Of a stretch of 33,519 nucleotides of DNA, positions 7,710 to 16,041 are shown piece by piece; position 1 is the stretch's first letter, and the number at the start of each line of letters is the position of its first letter. The translations under genes and the position numbers were made by a program. The notes under the pieces were generated by a model. That model saw only the letters and a list, made by a program, of their open reading frames with translations. It had not been told where the DNA came from and searched no databases. The stretch is from Microcaldota archaeon. Lineage in GTDB: Archaea; Micrarchaeota; Micrarchaeia; Micrarchaeales; CABMGC01. The stretch is taken from contig JAJZJV010000006.1 of assembly GCA_021809925.1 (NCBI GenBank), positions 1-33,519 on the forward strand, given 5' to 3'.

Positions 7710-8528
7710 ATGAGAGTTGCCATATTGGGCGGAGCTGGAAAGATGGGAGGATGGTTCTCTAGGTTCTTCGTGGATAATGGCGATGATGTTGTCATTTCAG
7801 GAAGAAATTTGGCAAAGGCAAAGTCTCTCTCGGAGAAAATCCCTATCTCTGTTGCAGAGAGCAGTACCAATGCGATAATAGGGGCAGACCTTGTAGTGAT
7901 ATCTGTTCCGATCCAGAGTTTTGAGAGTTTACTTGCTGAAATCGCTCCGCACCTCTCCGAGAATCAGAAGGTAATTGATATAACATCCGTAAAGGTGGTG
8001 CCTGTGGATCTAATGCATAAGTTCATCAAAAGCGCATTGGTTTTGGGTACCCATCCTCTATTCGGCCCTTCCTCTGGTGCTGAAGGCCAGAACTTTATCT
8101 TAACTCCAACAAATGTACGAGAGCGCGCCTTTGCGGAAGATTTCTCATCGTTCTTGTCATCAAAGGGATTCAAGGTTCTGATAACAAACCCGGAGGAGCA
8201 CGACTCCGCAATGGCCAAGGTTCTCGCGCTCACACACTTTGTCGGCATCGTCACAGCAGATGTCTGGGAAGAGATAAATATAAATGAAGTACTTCCATTC
8301 AGTGGAACAAGCTTTAAGAGGCTTCATAAATTCGTGGAGAACGTCATTGAGTCTGACGTAGAGCTATATTCTTATCTGCAGATGAATCTTCCCGGAACTG
8401 CTGATCTGGAAGCTCTTTTCGCAAAGAAGGCTGTAGAGTGGTCCACACTCTCAAAAAAGAAGGATACAGAATCTTTTTCTTTGAAGATGAGTGGTCTGAA
8501 AAAGACCATAATTTATAAAGAAGAGTGA
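7710..8528 (+). CDS. tyrA: Prephenate (or arogenate) dehydrogenase
   Basis: NAD(P)-dependent oxidative decarboxylation of prephenate in tyrosine synthesis. The N-terminal Rossmann motif is ILGGAGKMGGWF. ADLVVISVP, the active-site region VLGTHPLFGPSSG and a helical C-terminal domain containing LALTHFVG follow. It has 272 residues with no ACT or mutase domain, a minimal TyrA. It starts directly after the pheA stop with GGTAAT upstream and is clearly co-transcribed. Prephenate versus arogenate preference cannot be read from the sequence. Confidence 0.92.
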   Translation: MRVAILGGAGKMGGWFSRFFVDNGDDVVISGRNLAKAKSLSEKIPISVAESSTNAIIGADLVVISVPIQSFESLLAEIAPHLSENQKVIDITSVKVVPVDLMHKFIKSALVLGTHPLFGPSSGAEGQNFILTPTNVRERAFAEDFSSFLSSKGFKVLITNPEEHDSAMAKVLALTHFVGIVTADVWEEININEVLPFSGTSFKRLHKFVENVIESDVELYSYLQMNLPGTADLEALFAKKAVEWSTLSKKKDTESFSLKMSGLKKTIIYKEE

Positions 8529-8641
8529 AAAGTGAGACTTCCTGTAACCAACACGTTTTGATAACATTTATAAAGCTCTAACTGGATTTTTATACGCGAC
8601 CAGTCTGCCAAGGTGCAAGTTCTTTGGCGAGGATGATATTC

Positions 8642-8881
8642 ATGCCCTACGAAACCCTTGAAAGTGCAGTCTTTTTTGGAATCACATCCGTATTCCCGTC
8701 TGGCATAGAGATAATCCTTGTGGCTGTATCCCTTGCTGTCCTTTTCGTACTGGGTATAATGATTGCAAATAAAAAGGAGGATGAGCGATTCGTCTACTTA
8801 ATGCACCTATTGATAGGAGTAAGCTTAGGTGTCTTTGGTGTTGCAATTGCATTCCTTACAGATTATTTCATATCCTTCTGA
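8642..8881 (+). CDS. Small two-helix membrane protein
   Basis: 79 residues from ATG 8642, chosen because GAGGATGAT sits at ribosome-site distance; in-frame starts at 8624 (TTG) and 8633 (ATG) would place that motif inside the gene. There are two membrane helices (about 20-42 and 56-77) joined by a charged loop ANKKEDERF. I recognise no family. It has its own TATA-like sequences (near 8567 and 8588) and converges on the dehydrogenase, whose stop begins at the next base. Confidence 0.65.
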   Translation: MPYETLESAVFFGITSVFPSGIEIILVAVSLAVLFVLGIMIANKKEDERFVYLMHLLIGVSLGVFGVAIAFLTDYFISF

Positions 8882-9604
8882 TTACCTCAGCCTTGCCCCT
8901 CCATCTACTGGTATGACTGCTCCATTAATCCACTCCGATTCATCGTCCAAAAGCCATGTTATAACTCTGGCGACATCTTCTGGAGGGCATTCAATATCTC
9001 CCAATTTCCTGCTTCTTTTCCACTCTCTCCCCGGCTTAAAATCATGTCTCATTGCTTTAGGCGCTACAGCATTGACTCTGATACTTTTATCCAGAAGTTC
9101 GTATGCCAGGAGTTCTGTTGCCTTGGCGAGGCCAGCTTTTGCCGAGGCGTATACTATTTCATCTAAGCCATGTCCATATGTACCTTCTATTGAGGATACC
9201 ATGACTATGGCCGAGCCCTCTTTGAGATGCGGCAATGCTTCTTTAACTGCATATATTGGCGCCTTGAGGTTCACGCTTATCATACTCTCCATCTTCTCCT
9301 CGCTAAGACTCTTTATTGGCGTATCCGTGTAATTTCCAACAAGAATAGCAAGATGATCTATCTTTCCAAGTTTCTTTAGGGATTGATCCACAGCCTTTCT
9401 TGCTCCAGAGATAGTGGAAAGATCAGCAACAATATACTCAATTTTCCCGTATCCGGAGAGTTCTTTCTTCACCTTTTTAAGGTTGGACTCATTTCTCGCA
9501 ACAATTACTATCTCCGCACCGCTCTTAAGTAGAAAGTAGGATGTTGCTGGGCCCAATCCCAATCCAACACCCATAACAAGTACCTTTTTGCCAACAAGAT
9601 TCAT
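8882..9604 (-). CDS. Short-chain dehydrogenase/reductase
   Basis: NAD(P)-dependent oxidoreductase of the SDR family, 240 residues. The cofactor motif is GVGLGLGP (family TGxxxGxG). Asn112, the catalytic Ser137/138, Tyr152 and Lys156 (YASAK) are present. The usual NNAG strand is changed to LVGNY. The C-terminal WINGAVIPVDGG is typical of 3-oxoacyl-ACP-reductase-like members. A near-perfect GGTGAT ribosome site precedes ATG 9604. The substrate is unknown: lipid synthesis or sugar metabolism are both possible. Confidence 0.9.
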   Translation of the reverse strand: MNLVGKKVLVMGVGLGLGPATSYFLLKSGAEIVIVARNESNLKKVKKELSGYGKIEYIVADLSTISGARKAVDQSLKKLGKIDHLAILVGNYTDTPIKSLSEEKMESMISVNLKAPIYAVKEALPHLKEGSAIVMVSSIEGTYGHGLDEIVYASAKAGLAKATELLAYELLDKSIRVNAVAPKAMRHDFKPGREWKRSRKLGDIECPPEDVARVITWLLDDESEWINGAVIPVDGGARLR

Positions 9605-9644
9605 GATATCACCAAGCTTTTAAATATGAGTAAGAGAAGTTATC

Positions 9645-12023
9645 TCATTTTGTGATGTCTATTTGTATACCATTAGAAACCTCCAATGACGCCTTACCTC
9701 TCTCTATCTTCTTTATTTTCATGCTACCTTCAATATCCCGAAGCTCTCCAAGGTCGAATTCTGAGTCTATAGTGACTGATGCAAGCTCTGCATTGAGAGC
9801 CATCTTGTTATCGTGTTTCCATTTCCTTATGAATTTTATTATAGAAACTATCGACTCACCAATCTCAAGTTGTGCAGCATCAACCTTCTCTATGGATGGC
9901 CAAATGCTTACATGTATTGATTTGCTCCTCTCTTCAGGGAATGCTTCAAGAAATGCATTATTTGAAAGGAATGCTGTCTGGTATATCTCTTCCATCGCGA
10001 AAGGAATGAATGGAGCAAGCATCTTCACTACTGAAAGGAAAGATTTCATGAATGGCCTGTAGGCAGATTCGTCCCCTGAATAAATTCGGTATTTTATGAA
10101 TTCTAAGTAATCGTTAGCGAATTCCCAGAAGAACTCTTCCACCGCTTGTTTTGCTCCATGGTAATTGTACTCGTCGAATCTCTTGGTTGCTATACTCACA
10201 GCTTCGTTCATTCTCCCAAGTATCCATCTATCCACCGGATTCTCGCTGCTCTTCTTGCTAATCGATTTACAGTTCATCTCCATGAACCTTGCAACATTCC
10301 ACATCTTATTAATCAGCTTTGAGCATGCGATAAGCTCTTTCTCTTGGAATGAACTGTCTTCCCCTAAGGATGCTGAGCTTGCCCAGTATCTGATTGGGTC
10401 TGCCCCATACTTATCAATGAATCCCTCTGGCTTTATGACATTGCCCAGATGCTTATGCATTGCCTCGCCTTTTGGATCAAGGCCATGCCCCGAGATTATT
10501 ATATCCTTCCAAGGTATTGAGTTGGTGTGCAAGTATGATTTTACCACTGTTGTGAAGGCCCAGAAAGATATTATGTCATGAGCCTGCGGCCTCAGGCTCA
10601 TTGGATATATTTTATCCATGTATCTCCCATCCAGCCCCCATCTTGCGTTGATAAGCGGCGTTAGGGAAGATGTTGCCCAGGTATCCATCACATCACTCTC
10701 TGGTTCGAAGTCTGAAGAGCCGCATTTTTCACACCGGCCTGCTGGCTTATCGACAAACGGATTAACCGGAAGTGCCTTCTCATCTGCAAATCTGACTTCA
10801 TTGCATTTCCTGCAGTACCATACTGGGAAGTAAACTCCGAAGTACCTCTGTCTCGAGATCCCCCAGTCCCATTGCAGGCCACTCACCCAATTATCGAACC
10901 TGACTTTCATATGCTGTGGATACCATCTAATCTCGGATCCAAGCTCAAGAAACTTGTCCTTAAGATCAAGGTAATGTATATACCACTGATTCTTAACGAT
11001 AAACTCTATCTCAGTATCGCATCTCTCGTGCGTATTGACTGAGTGTTCTATTTTCTCCTCTCTGAGAAGAAGCTCCTTCTCCCTTAACTCACCAACAACT
11101 TTTTCCCTAGCCTCCTTTATGCCAAGCCCCTTCAGAGAACTTTCTGTTATCTTGCCCACAGGGCTTATTATTATTTTTAGATCAAGCCCATAAGCCTTGT
11201 ACCATTCTATATCTGTCTGGTCTCCGAAAGTAGAGCACATGACAATCCCGCTGCCCTTGTTGGGATCTACTCTGGAATCGCCGATTATCTTCACCTCCTG
11301 TCCGAAAATTGGCACTTTCACAGATCTTCCTATCAATTCCTTGTTTTTCCCGTCTTCCGGATTTACAAATATTGCAACGCATGCAGGTATAAGTTCGGGT
11401 CTTGTTGTTGCTATAACTATGCCTTCATCAAACTTGACAAATACCATCTTGCTTGGCAGGGTCTTGTCTGCAAGCTCCATCTGTGAGACAGTGGTCTTGC
11501 ATTTCGGGCAGTAAAGGACTGGTGCTTCTTTCTTGTATACTCTTCCCATTCTGTTAAGTTCAAGAAATGACTTCTGTGATATCTTCTGCACATCGGAGCT
11601 TATAGTCTGGTATGTCAAGGACCAGTCAACAGAGAGTCCAAGCCTTTTCCACAACTCAACATACTTTTTATTGTATATCTCTATCTCGCTCCTAACGATC
11701 TCTGTGAATCGTTCCCTTTCCATGCTTTCTGCTCTCTTCCCTATTTTCTTCTCAATCAAGAGTTCGGTAGGAAGCCCGTTATTGTCCAGTCCGAAGGGAT
11801 AAAAGACTTCGAAACCTTTCATTCTCTTATATCTCGCAACAAATTCTGCCTGTGAATATGAAAAGACATGACCCATATGAATATCTCCAGAAACGGTGGG
11901 GGGTGGGGTATCTATGGAGTAAACTTCTTTTTTGCTATCGGGACTGAATGCAAAGAAAGCATTCTCTTCCCAAAATCTCATTATCTTTTCTTCCACAATT
12001 TTCGAGTCGTACTTTGGCTCCAT
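9645..12023 (-). CDS. valS: Valyl-tRNA synthetase
   Basis: Class Ia synthetase charging tRNA-Val. Seen: HMGH (residues 49-52) as the HIGH motif after PPPTVSGDI, an editing domain (ATTRPELIPACVAIF), zinc-ribbon pairs CPKC (172-175), CRKC (404-407) and CEKC (431-434), GISRQRYFG, DVMDTWATSS, and the anticodon-binding helical domain after about 590. The KMSKS loop reads AMHKH (521-525), keeping only Met and the second Lys. The chain has 792 residues and no C-terminal coiled coil. The minus-strand promoter has a TATA-like GGTTTATAA near 12070-12080. Confidence 0.95.
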   Translation of the reverse strand: MEPKYDSKIVEEKIMRFWEENAFFAFSPDSKKEVYSIDTPPPTVSGDIHMGHVFSYSQAEFVARYKRMKGFEVFYPFGLDNNGLPTELLIEKKIGKRAESMERERFTEIVRSEIEIYNKKYVELWKRLGLSVDWSLTYQTISSDVQKISQKSFLELNRMGRVYKKEAPVLYCPKCKTTVSQMELADKTLPSKMVFVKFDEGIVIATTRPELIPACVAIFVNPEDGKNKELIGRSVKVPIFGQEVKIIGDSRVDPNKGSGIVMCSTFGDQTDIEWYKAYGLDLKIIISPVGKITESSLKGLGIKEAREKVVGELREKELLLREEKIEHSVNTHERCDTEIEFIVKNQWYIHYLDLKDKFLELGSEIRWYPQHMKVRFDNWVSGLQWDWGISRQRYFGVYFPVWYCRKCNEVRFADEKALPVNPFVDKPAGRCEKCGSSDFEPESDVMDTWATSSLTPLINARWGLDGRYMDKIYPMSLRPQAHDIISFWAFTTVVKSYLHTNSIPWKDIIISGHGLDPKGEAMHKHLGNVIKPEGFIDKYGADPIRYWASSASLGEDSSFQEKELIACSKLINKMWNVARFMEMNCKSISKKSSENPVDRWILGRMNEAVSIATKRFDEYNYHGAKQAVEEFFWEFANDYLEFIKYRIYSGDESAYRPFMKSFLSVVKMLAPFIPFAMEEIYQTAFLSNNAFLEAFPEERSKSIHVSIWPSIEKVDAAQLEIGESIVSIIKFIRKWKHDNKMALNAELASVTIDSEFDLGELRDIEGSMKIKKIERGKASLEVSNGIQIDITK

Positions 12024-12193
12024 GATAATTACCAGCGAGCATAGAAAATGGTGATATCAACATCAAAATAGTTATAAACCTTCTTGATGAATACTATACA
12101 TGTGTTGATAAATGCCAAGCATATATTAGATTAAAGGCAAAGAATATAAAGCTTGATTTACCAATATGTAATGCGGGCTTATTTTGTACCGTA

Positions 12194-12200
12194 TTTATAA
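12194..12200 (+). promoter_or_regulatory. TATA box of the rps15-rps3ae operon
   Basis: TTTATAA is centred about 25 nt before the S15 ATG. With no good ribosome site this predicts a leaderless transcript. Confidence 0.55.
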
Positions 12201-12221
12201 TCGATAAACCTTAGTGGTCAA

Positions 12222-12680
12222 ATGGCAAGAATGCATACAGGAAGACATGGAAAGTCAAAATCAAGGAAGCCAAAGGCTGACCTTGCTACGATACCTGAAA
12301 ACTTCAACAAGGAAGAAGTGGGAGAGATAGCTGTAAATTATGCTAAACAAGGAATACCACAGCCAATGATAGGACAGCTTCTGAAGGAGAAGCATAATGT
12401 GCCTTACATAAAACATGCAATGGGGCAGAGGCTTGGCCAGGTCCTTGAAAGCAAAGGCCTTACTCAGGAATTTCCTCAGGATCTTGTAGATCTGATGAGA
12501 AGGGCAATTAGGATGAGAAAGCACATCGGAAAGAACCACAACGATTCAAGCAACAAGCGCATACTCAACAATACTGAGTCAAAGATCTGGAAGCTTACAA
12601 AATATTACAAGAGCAGGGGCGTCCTTCCAAAGGACTGGAAATACGAGCCTGAAAAGGTCGAACTTATTATAAAGAGCTGA
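12222..12680 (+). CDS. rps15: 30S ribosomal protein S15
   Basis: Archaeal/eukaryotic-type S15 (uS15), 152 residues. The basic N-terminal extension MARMHTGRHGKSKSRKP and the rRNA-binding helices (DLMRRAIRMRKHIGKNHND, KIWKLTKYYKSRGVLPKDW) are characteristic. It binds 16S rRNA in the platform of the small subunit. Five bases separate it from rps3ae, a common archaeal arrangement. Confidence 0.97.
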   Translation: MARMHTGRHGKSKSRKPKADLATIPENFNKEEVGEIAVNYAKQGIPQPMIGQLLKEKHNVPYIKHAMGQRLGQVLESKGLTQEFPQDLVDLMRRAIRMRKHIGKNHNDSSNKRILNNTESKIWKLTKYYKSRGVLPKDWKYEPEKVELIIKS

Positions 12681-12685
12681 TATCG

Positions 12686-13270
12686 ATGGCATTGCAAAAG
12701 AGCGTAGAAAAGTGGAAAAGCAAAAATTGGTTTGATGTATATGCGCCCAAGATATTCGGCGACATTGTTATAGGGGAGATACCTGCGGCAGATGAAAAGA
12801 AAATTCTCGGGAGGAGGATAAAAGTAAGCCTTTCATGGATCACCCACAAGCCAGAGCATTCCTTTCTTGTAATAGGGCTGAAAGTAAACGATTCAAAAGG
12901 CAATGTGGCACATACAACGATAAATTACCTTGAGCAGACTTACAGCTATGTGCATTCATTAGTGAAGAGGCACGGAAGCGTAATATATACGATTGACAAT
13001 GTCAGGGACAAGGATAACAATAATTTGGTTGTGAAGCTGATACTCGTTTCAAGGGGCAAGATAACAACTACAAAGAAGACAGCCATAAGGAAAGAGATCT
13101 CTTCCCTCCTCAAGGGGCTAGTGGCAGGCATGAGCAAAGAAGATCTCATAACTTCCGTAATAGAAAATAAGCTTCAGAACGAGAGCAGGAACAAGATCAA
13201 GAACATCGCATTCATCAACAAGCTCGAAGTTAAGAAAATAGAGTTTGAGACTAAGGGCAATAACTCTTGA
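12686..13270 (+). CDS. rps3ae: 30S ribosomal protein S3Ae (eS1)
   Basis: Archaeal/eukaryotic small-subunit protein eS1, 194 residues. Family features are the start WKSKNWFDVYAPKIFG, GEIPAADEKKILGRRI and RKEISSLLKGLVAGMSKEDL. It lies near the mRNA exit of the 30S subunit. A GCTGAT ribosome site precedes the ATG. It is co-transcribed with rps15, and a hairpin follows the stop. Confidence 0.96.
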   Translation: MALQKSVEKWKSKNWFDVYAPKIFGDIVIGEIPAADEKKILGRRIKVSLSWITHKPEHSFLVIGLKVNDSKGNVAHTTINYLEQTYSYVHSLVKRHGSVIYTIDNVRDKDNNNLVVKLILVSRGKITTTKKTAIRKEISSLLKGLVAGMSKEDLITSVIENKLQNESRNKIKNIAFINKLEVKKIEFETKGNNS

Positions 13271-13278
13271 ATTATTGC

Positions 13279-13298
13279 TTGATGGTTTATTCCATCAA
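13279..13298 (+). terminator. Hairpin after rps3ae
   Basis: TTGATGG-TTTATT-CCATCAA forms a perfect 7-bp stem starting 9 nt after the S3Ae stop. It may protect or end the transcript; there is no strong T-run after it. Confidence 0.35.
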
Positions 13299-13338
13299 CT
13301 AATCCTTCTGAATTGGGATATGGGTTAGTTCTTGATTT

Positions 13339-13388
13339 AACAACGTGAGCGGGAAATCCCACGCCATTCACGGGTGGGAGGATGTCAC
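13339..13388 (+). repeat. IS200/IS605-like end hairpin, copy A
   Basis: A 50-base repeat starting AACAACGTGAGCGGGAAATC and ending GGGAGGATGTCAC, nearly identical (three differences) to copy B at 32732. The stem CCCAC/GTGGG matches the hairpin typically found downstream of tnpB genes at IS605-type right ends. No transposase is attached, so it is a solo end or a small non-autonomous relic. Confidence 0.55.
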
Positions 13389-13505
13389 ATTTAAAAGGAA
13401 AAGGGAGTCCTCAGAAGGTGTGTGGGGATAATACGGTTGGATTGGGATATCGTATTTAAAACAAGTCTTCCTCGGACCCCTTTGAATTTAATTTGTCCAA
13501 GCTTA

Positions 13506-13518
13506 TATTTATATATAA
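13506..13518 (+). promoter_or_regulatory. TATA-like region of the Lrp-like gene
   Basis: ATTTATATATAAT is the best archaeal TATA match in the gap. It would start transcription near 13540, giving a leader of about 80 nt. Confidence 0.4.
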
Positions 13519-13548
13519 TCTGGTTGCAGTTGCATTTTTTACGCAATA

Positions 13549-13568
13549 ATATGCCAATTATGGCATAT
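13549..13568 (+). promoter_or_regulatory. Palindrome in the leader of the Lrp-like gene
   Basis: ATATGCCA-ATTA-TGGCATAT is a perfect inverted repeat with 8-bp arms about 50 bp before the regulator's ATG and just after the predicted transcription start. It is a plausible operator for autoregulation by the Lrp-like protein. Confidence 0.45.
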
Positions 13569-13620
13569 ATTTTAATATTTGTTCCAGATAAAAGGATATT
13601 GCTATTGAGAACAAGGAATA

Positions 13621-14775
13621 ATGATGTTGAAAGATGATGTTGAAAGGAAGATCCTCACCACGTTGAGTATGAATAGTAGGGCAACCCTTAAATTCATCGG
13701 CAGCCAGATAGGGCTGAGCAAGCACCCTACATTCAGGAAAGTCAAGAAAGTTGAAGAAAAATACAAGATAAATTATATTGCAGAACTTGATATCAACAAG
13801 CTGGGGTTCCTGAAGTTCCTTATATTAGTGAAGTTTACCGGAAAGATACCTCCACAAAAAGATATAGCAGAAGCAGCAAGGAAGGAGCCAAGGATTCAGC
13901 TCGGACTGCTTCTCAATGGAGGTCAATATGATCTGCTTTTATATGCATTGGCAGAGACAGACGGTGTGATAAGCAAGATAAGGCTCAATCTCATACGTGA
14001 TCCACTCTTGATAAATTATCCTGCAGAATGGTACGTGAGCCCATTCGACGAAACATACAATTTTATCCCATTAACAGATCAGTTTGTCGAGTCGCTAAGG
14101 GGGCGCATAATGGAGCGGATCGAGATAGGCAAGCAAACCCAAGGCAAAGAGAAACGAATATTGATGCGGGAATTCGCAGTGCTCAAAGAGATCAATAAGA
14201 ATGCCAACATAGATTTTGTGAATATAGATAAGAAGTACGGTTTTGACAGAGGAAGGTCACAGTACTCCTTCTACAAGCTTCTTGACAAAGGACTGATCAA
14301 GAGAACAACAATAACGATGCACGACCTTCCGATAAAGTATTCTGCGTTGATAATAGGAAAGATTACAAATTACAAGGCATTCGAAGAGGAAAGGCCAAGG
14401 CTACTTCACCATATAATTAGGGATTCCAACTCAGCAACAAATAGATATGCACTTACTGGTGACATAACAATACCTTTCAGCATACTTTTCTTCATGCCAT
14501 CAATCAAAACTGGAGACATCGATGAAGTTCTGGAAGATCTGAACACCCTTCCAGGGATTGAATTTACGACATCTATAATAACAAATACACTTATAGGCGA
14601 GTTCTGTTATAGGCTATTTGACAATGCTTATTCGATACAGTCTGATGTCCTTGAATATATGTACAAGGAAAAGGCTCAAAAGAAGATAGAATATTATGGC
14701 AGAGAAAAGAAAGTGAAGAAAGAGAATGTATTCATCGAACTGCCAAACAAATCAAGACGTAAAATAAAAGAGTAA
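13621..14775 (+). CDS. Lrp/AsnC-like regulator with duplicated HTH + effector modules
   Basis: 384 residues. Residues 3-50 (DDVERKILTTLSMNSRATLKFIGSQIGLS) form an AsnC-type winged helix-turn-helix, followed by a segment like the RAM effector domain (IAELDINKLGFLKFLILVKF...). From about residue 180 the layout repeats: a second HTH-like region (REFAVLKEINKNANIDFVNI) and a second alpha/beta module. The tail is basic (KSRRKIKE). Typical Lrp proteins are about 150 residues with one of each module, so this looks like an internal duplication. It is predicted to bind DNA; the target may include the palindrome in its own leader. The ligand is unknown. ATG 13621 is followed directly by a second ATG. 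Confidence 0.75.
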   Translation: MMLKDDVERKILTTLSMNSRATLKFIGSQIGLSKHPTFRKVKKVEEKYKINYIAELDINKLGFLKFLILVKFTGKIPPQKDIAEAARKEPRIQLGLLLNGGQYDLLLYALAETDGVISKIRLNLIRDPLLINYPAEWYVSPFDETYNFIPLTDQFVESLRGRIMERIEIGKQTQGKEKRILMREFAVLKEINKNANIDFVNIDKKYGFDRGRSQYSFYKLLDKGLIKRTTITMHDLPIKYSALIIGKITNYKAFEEERPRLLHHIIRDSNSATNRYALTGDITIPFSILFFMPSIKTGDIDEVLEDLNTLPGIEFTTSIITNTLIGEFCYRLFDNAYSIQSDVLEYMYKEKAQKKIEYYGREKKVKKENVFIELPNKSRRKIKE

Positions 14776-14997
14776 ACTGTTATAGCAAGCAACAGTCCCA
14801 TCGCTGCTATTATTTTTACGGCGGATAGCCTCCCGAATATTTCATCCTATTACCCAATATTATAAAGATAGACAACTATTTAAACCTTAACCAAGCCCGT
14901 TTTTTAGGAACTTGACAAATTAAGAATCTTTCCGTTAAATTATACTTGGGAGGTTTTCTCCCTCTTTTTTATCGTCGGAAATCGGTAGTGCAGAGTC

Positions 14998-15041
14998 TCC
15001 TGGAGGCCGATGCGGCGAGCGCATCGGTCGCCTTGCCAGGA
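14998..15041 (+). other. Strong hairpin upstream of the transposase
   Basis: TCCTGG pairs with CCAGGA, enclosing CCGATGCG-GCGAG-CGCATCGG, a perfect 8-bp GC-rich stem. It sits about 11 nt before an ATG at 15052 and could hide a ribosome site or block transcripts reading in from outside, as described for other IS elements. Confidence 0.55.
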
Positions 15042-15073
15042 GAACGAAAACATGAAAATAAGATACCAGAGGT

Positions 15074-15885
15074 TTGCGCTGCAACGCGCGTAATCGTGCA
15101 GCACTACGGGCATACGAAAAAGTTTGCCAACATATCGTCGCATTAGTGATACAGATGGATGAATTGACGGATGTAGAACTCATTGATCTCGCTGGTACGA
15201 AAATTGGAAGAATAATCGGTTACAAGAAAAGGCCAGATTATTCTATCTTCTCTAAGGTCAGAGAACGCGCAGAACCTGAAATATTCGAAGAACTGAACAA
15301 CTGGATTCTACAGAACAGGCTTAACGGAAGGCGAATACGGCTAATTGCACAGGATAGTACTGATGTGCCTGCATTTTCGCGCAAGGATAAGTATGCGAGA
15401 ACTGGACATAGGACCCCATCAAAGAGGGAAGAGGAAGATGCAGATGGAAGGGCCAACGACATGTTCTTTGGTTACAAATTGCATATGATTTGTGATGCAG
15501 AAACTGAAATCCCTGTAAGTTTCTACGTTGCACCTGGAAACAGGCATGATTCTGTCTTCTTCGCCAGATTATTTGACGATTTAAATCAGAGATTTTGTAT
15601 TGCACATGGTGCGAAGTATCTTGCAGATTTTGCCTTTGACGCAACCCACATATAGAACTTCATGAGAATGGAGTAAAAGCAGCAATCTCCGCCAACGGAA
15701 GAGGGCATAGAAAGTCAGAGGTTCCAAAGGATCCGGAATATAAGAAAAGATGGGCAATTGAGAGGATCTTCTCAATGTTAAAAGAGGTTTTCGGACTTGC
15801 AAAGAACAGAGTAATCGGGATGAAAAAGGTAGCGATACACATCCATTCTTGCATTATTGCATATCTGGCCAGTTATCTGATGTGA
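15074..15885 (+). pseudogene. IS5-like DDE transposase, frameshifted
   Basis: The first part (to TAG 15653-15655) carries the catalytic Asp region LIAQDSTDVPAFSR and the second block GYKLHMICDAETEIP followed by VAPGNRHDS. The frame then shifts by one base near 15653 and continues to TGA 15883-15885 with ELHENGVKAAISANGRGHRK and RWAIERIFSMLKEVFGL, which holds the third catalytic residue (Glu). The broken protein therefore lacks its full DDE triad. The N-terminal start is unclear: TTG 15074 opens the frame, while ATG 15052 lies in another frame that stops after 13 codons, suggesting a second lesion. Inactive unless rescued by programmed frameshifting. Confidence 0.8.
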
Positions 15886-16041
15886 TCAATTATGCATCTT
15901 GACGATGGTGGCCTTATGTAAATGTCAACTTCCTAGTTACGTATCACAAAAACATAAATAATGGTTAAGCTATACAAATGCATAAACAGTGCGACCATAG
16001 CTTTAAAATATGTTTACGTATGGATATATTGAGGTACCCAG

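Larger units (their letters stand above)
13271..13620. other. Intergenic region with hairpins, IS605-like repeat and lrp promoter
   Basis: This 350-base gap holds, in order: a hairpin after S3Ae, one 50-base copy of the IS605-like end repeat, a foldable segment (arms 13400-13410 and 13474-13483, plus an inner pair 13430-13435/13451-13456), a TATA-like run and a palindrome. I see no convincing gene in it. Confidence 0.6.
14905..15935 (+). mobile_element. IS5-like insertion sequence with terminal inverted repeats and TA duplication
   Basis: The left end GGAACTTGACA (14907-14917) and right end TGTCAACTTCC (15923-15933) are inverted repeats matching at 10 of 11 positions. Both are flanked by TA (14905-14906 and 15934-15935), consistent with a 2-bp target duplication. 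The element of about 1.03 kb contains one DDE transposase gene, frameshifted. A strong hairpin lies between the left end and the gene. Family assignment rests on the transposase motifs and on element and target size. Confidence 0.75.

Noticed and set aside
8829-9332. 167-codon plus-strand frame
   Set aside because: Ser/Leu-rich antisense shadow of the short-chain dehydrogenase, which has all catalytic residues.
14700-14850. Hydrophobic minus-strand frame after the Lrp-like gene
   Set aside because: Has a membrane-like run but no start codon, with stops directly upstream and overlap with a real gene.
15321-15644. 107-codon minus-strand frame in the insertion element
   Set aside because: Antisense to the transposase motifs; no start signal.
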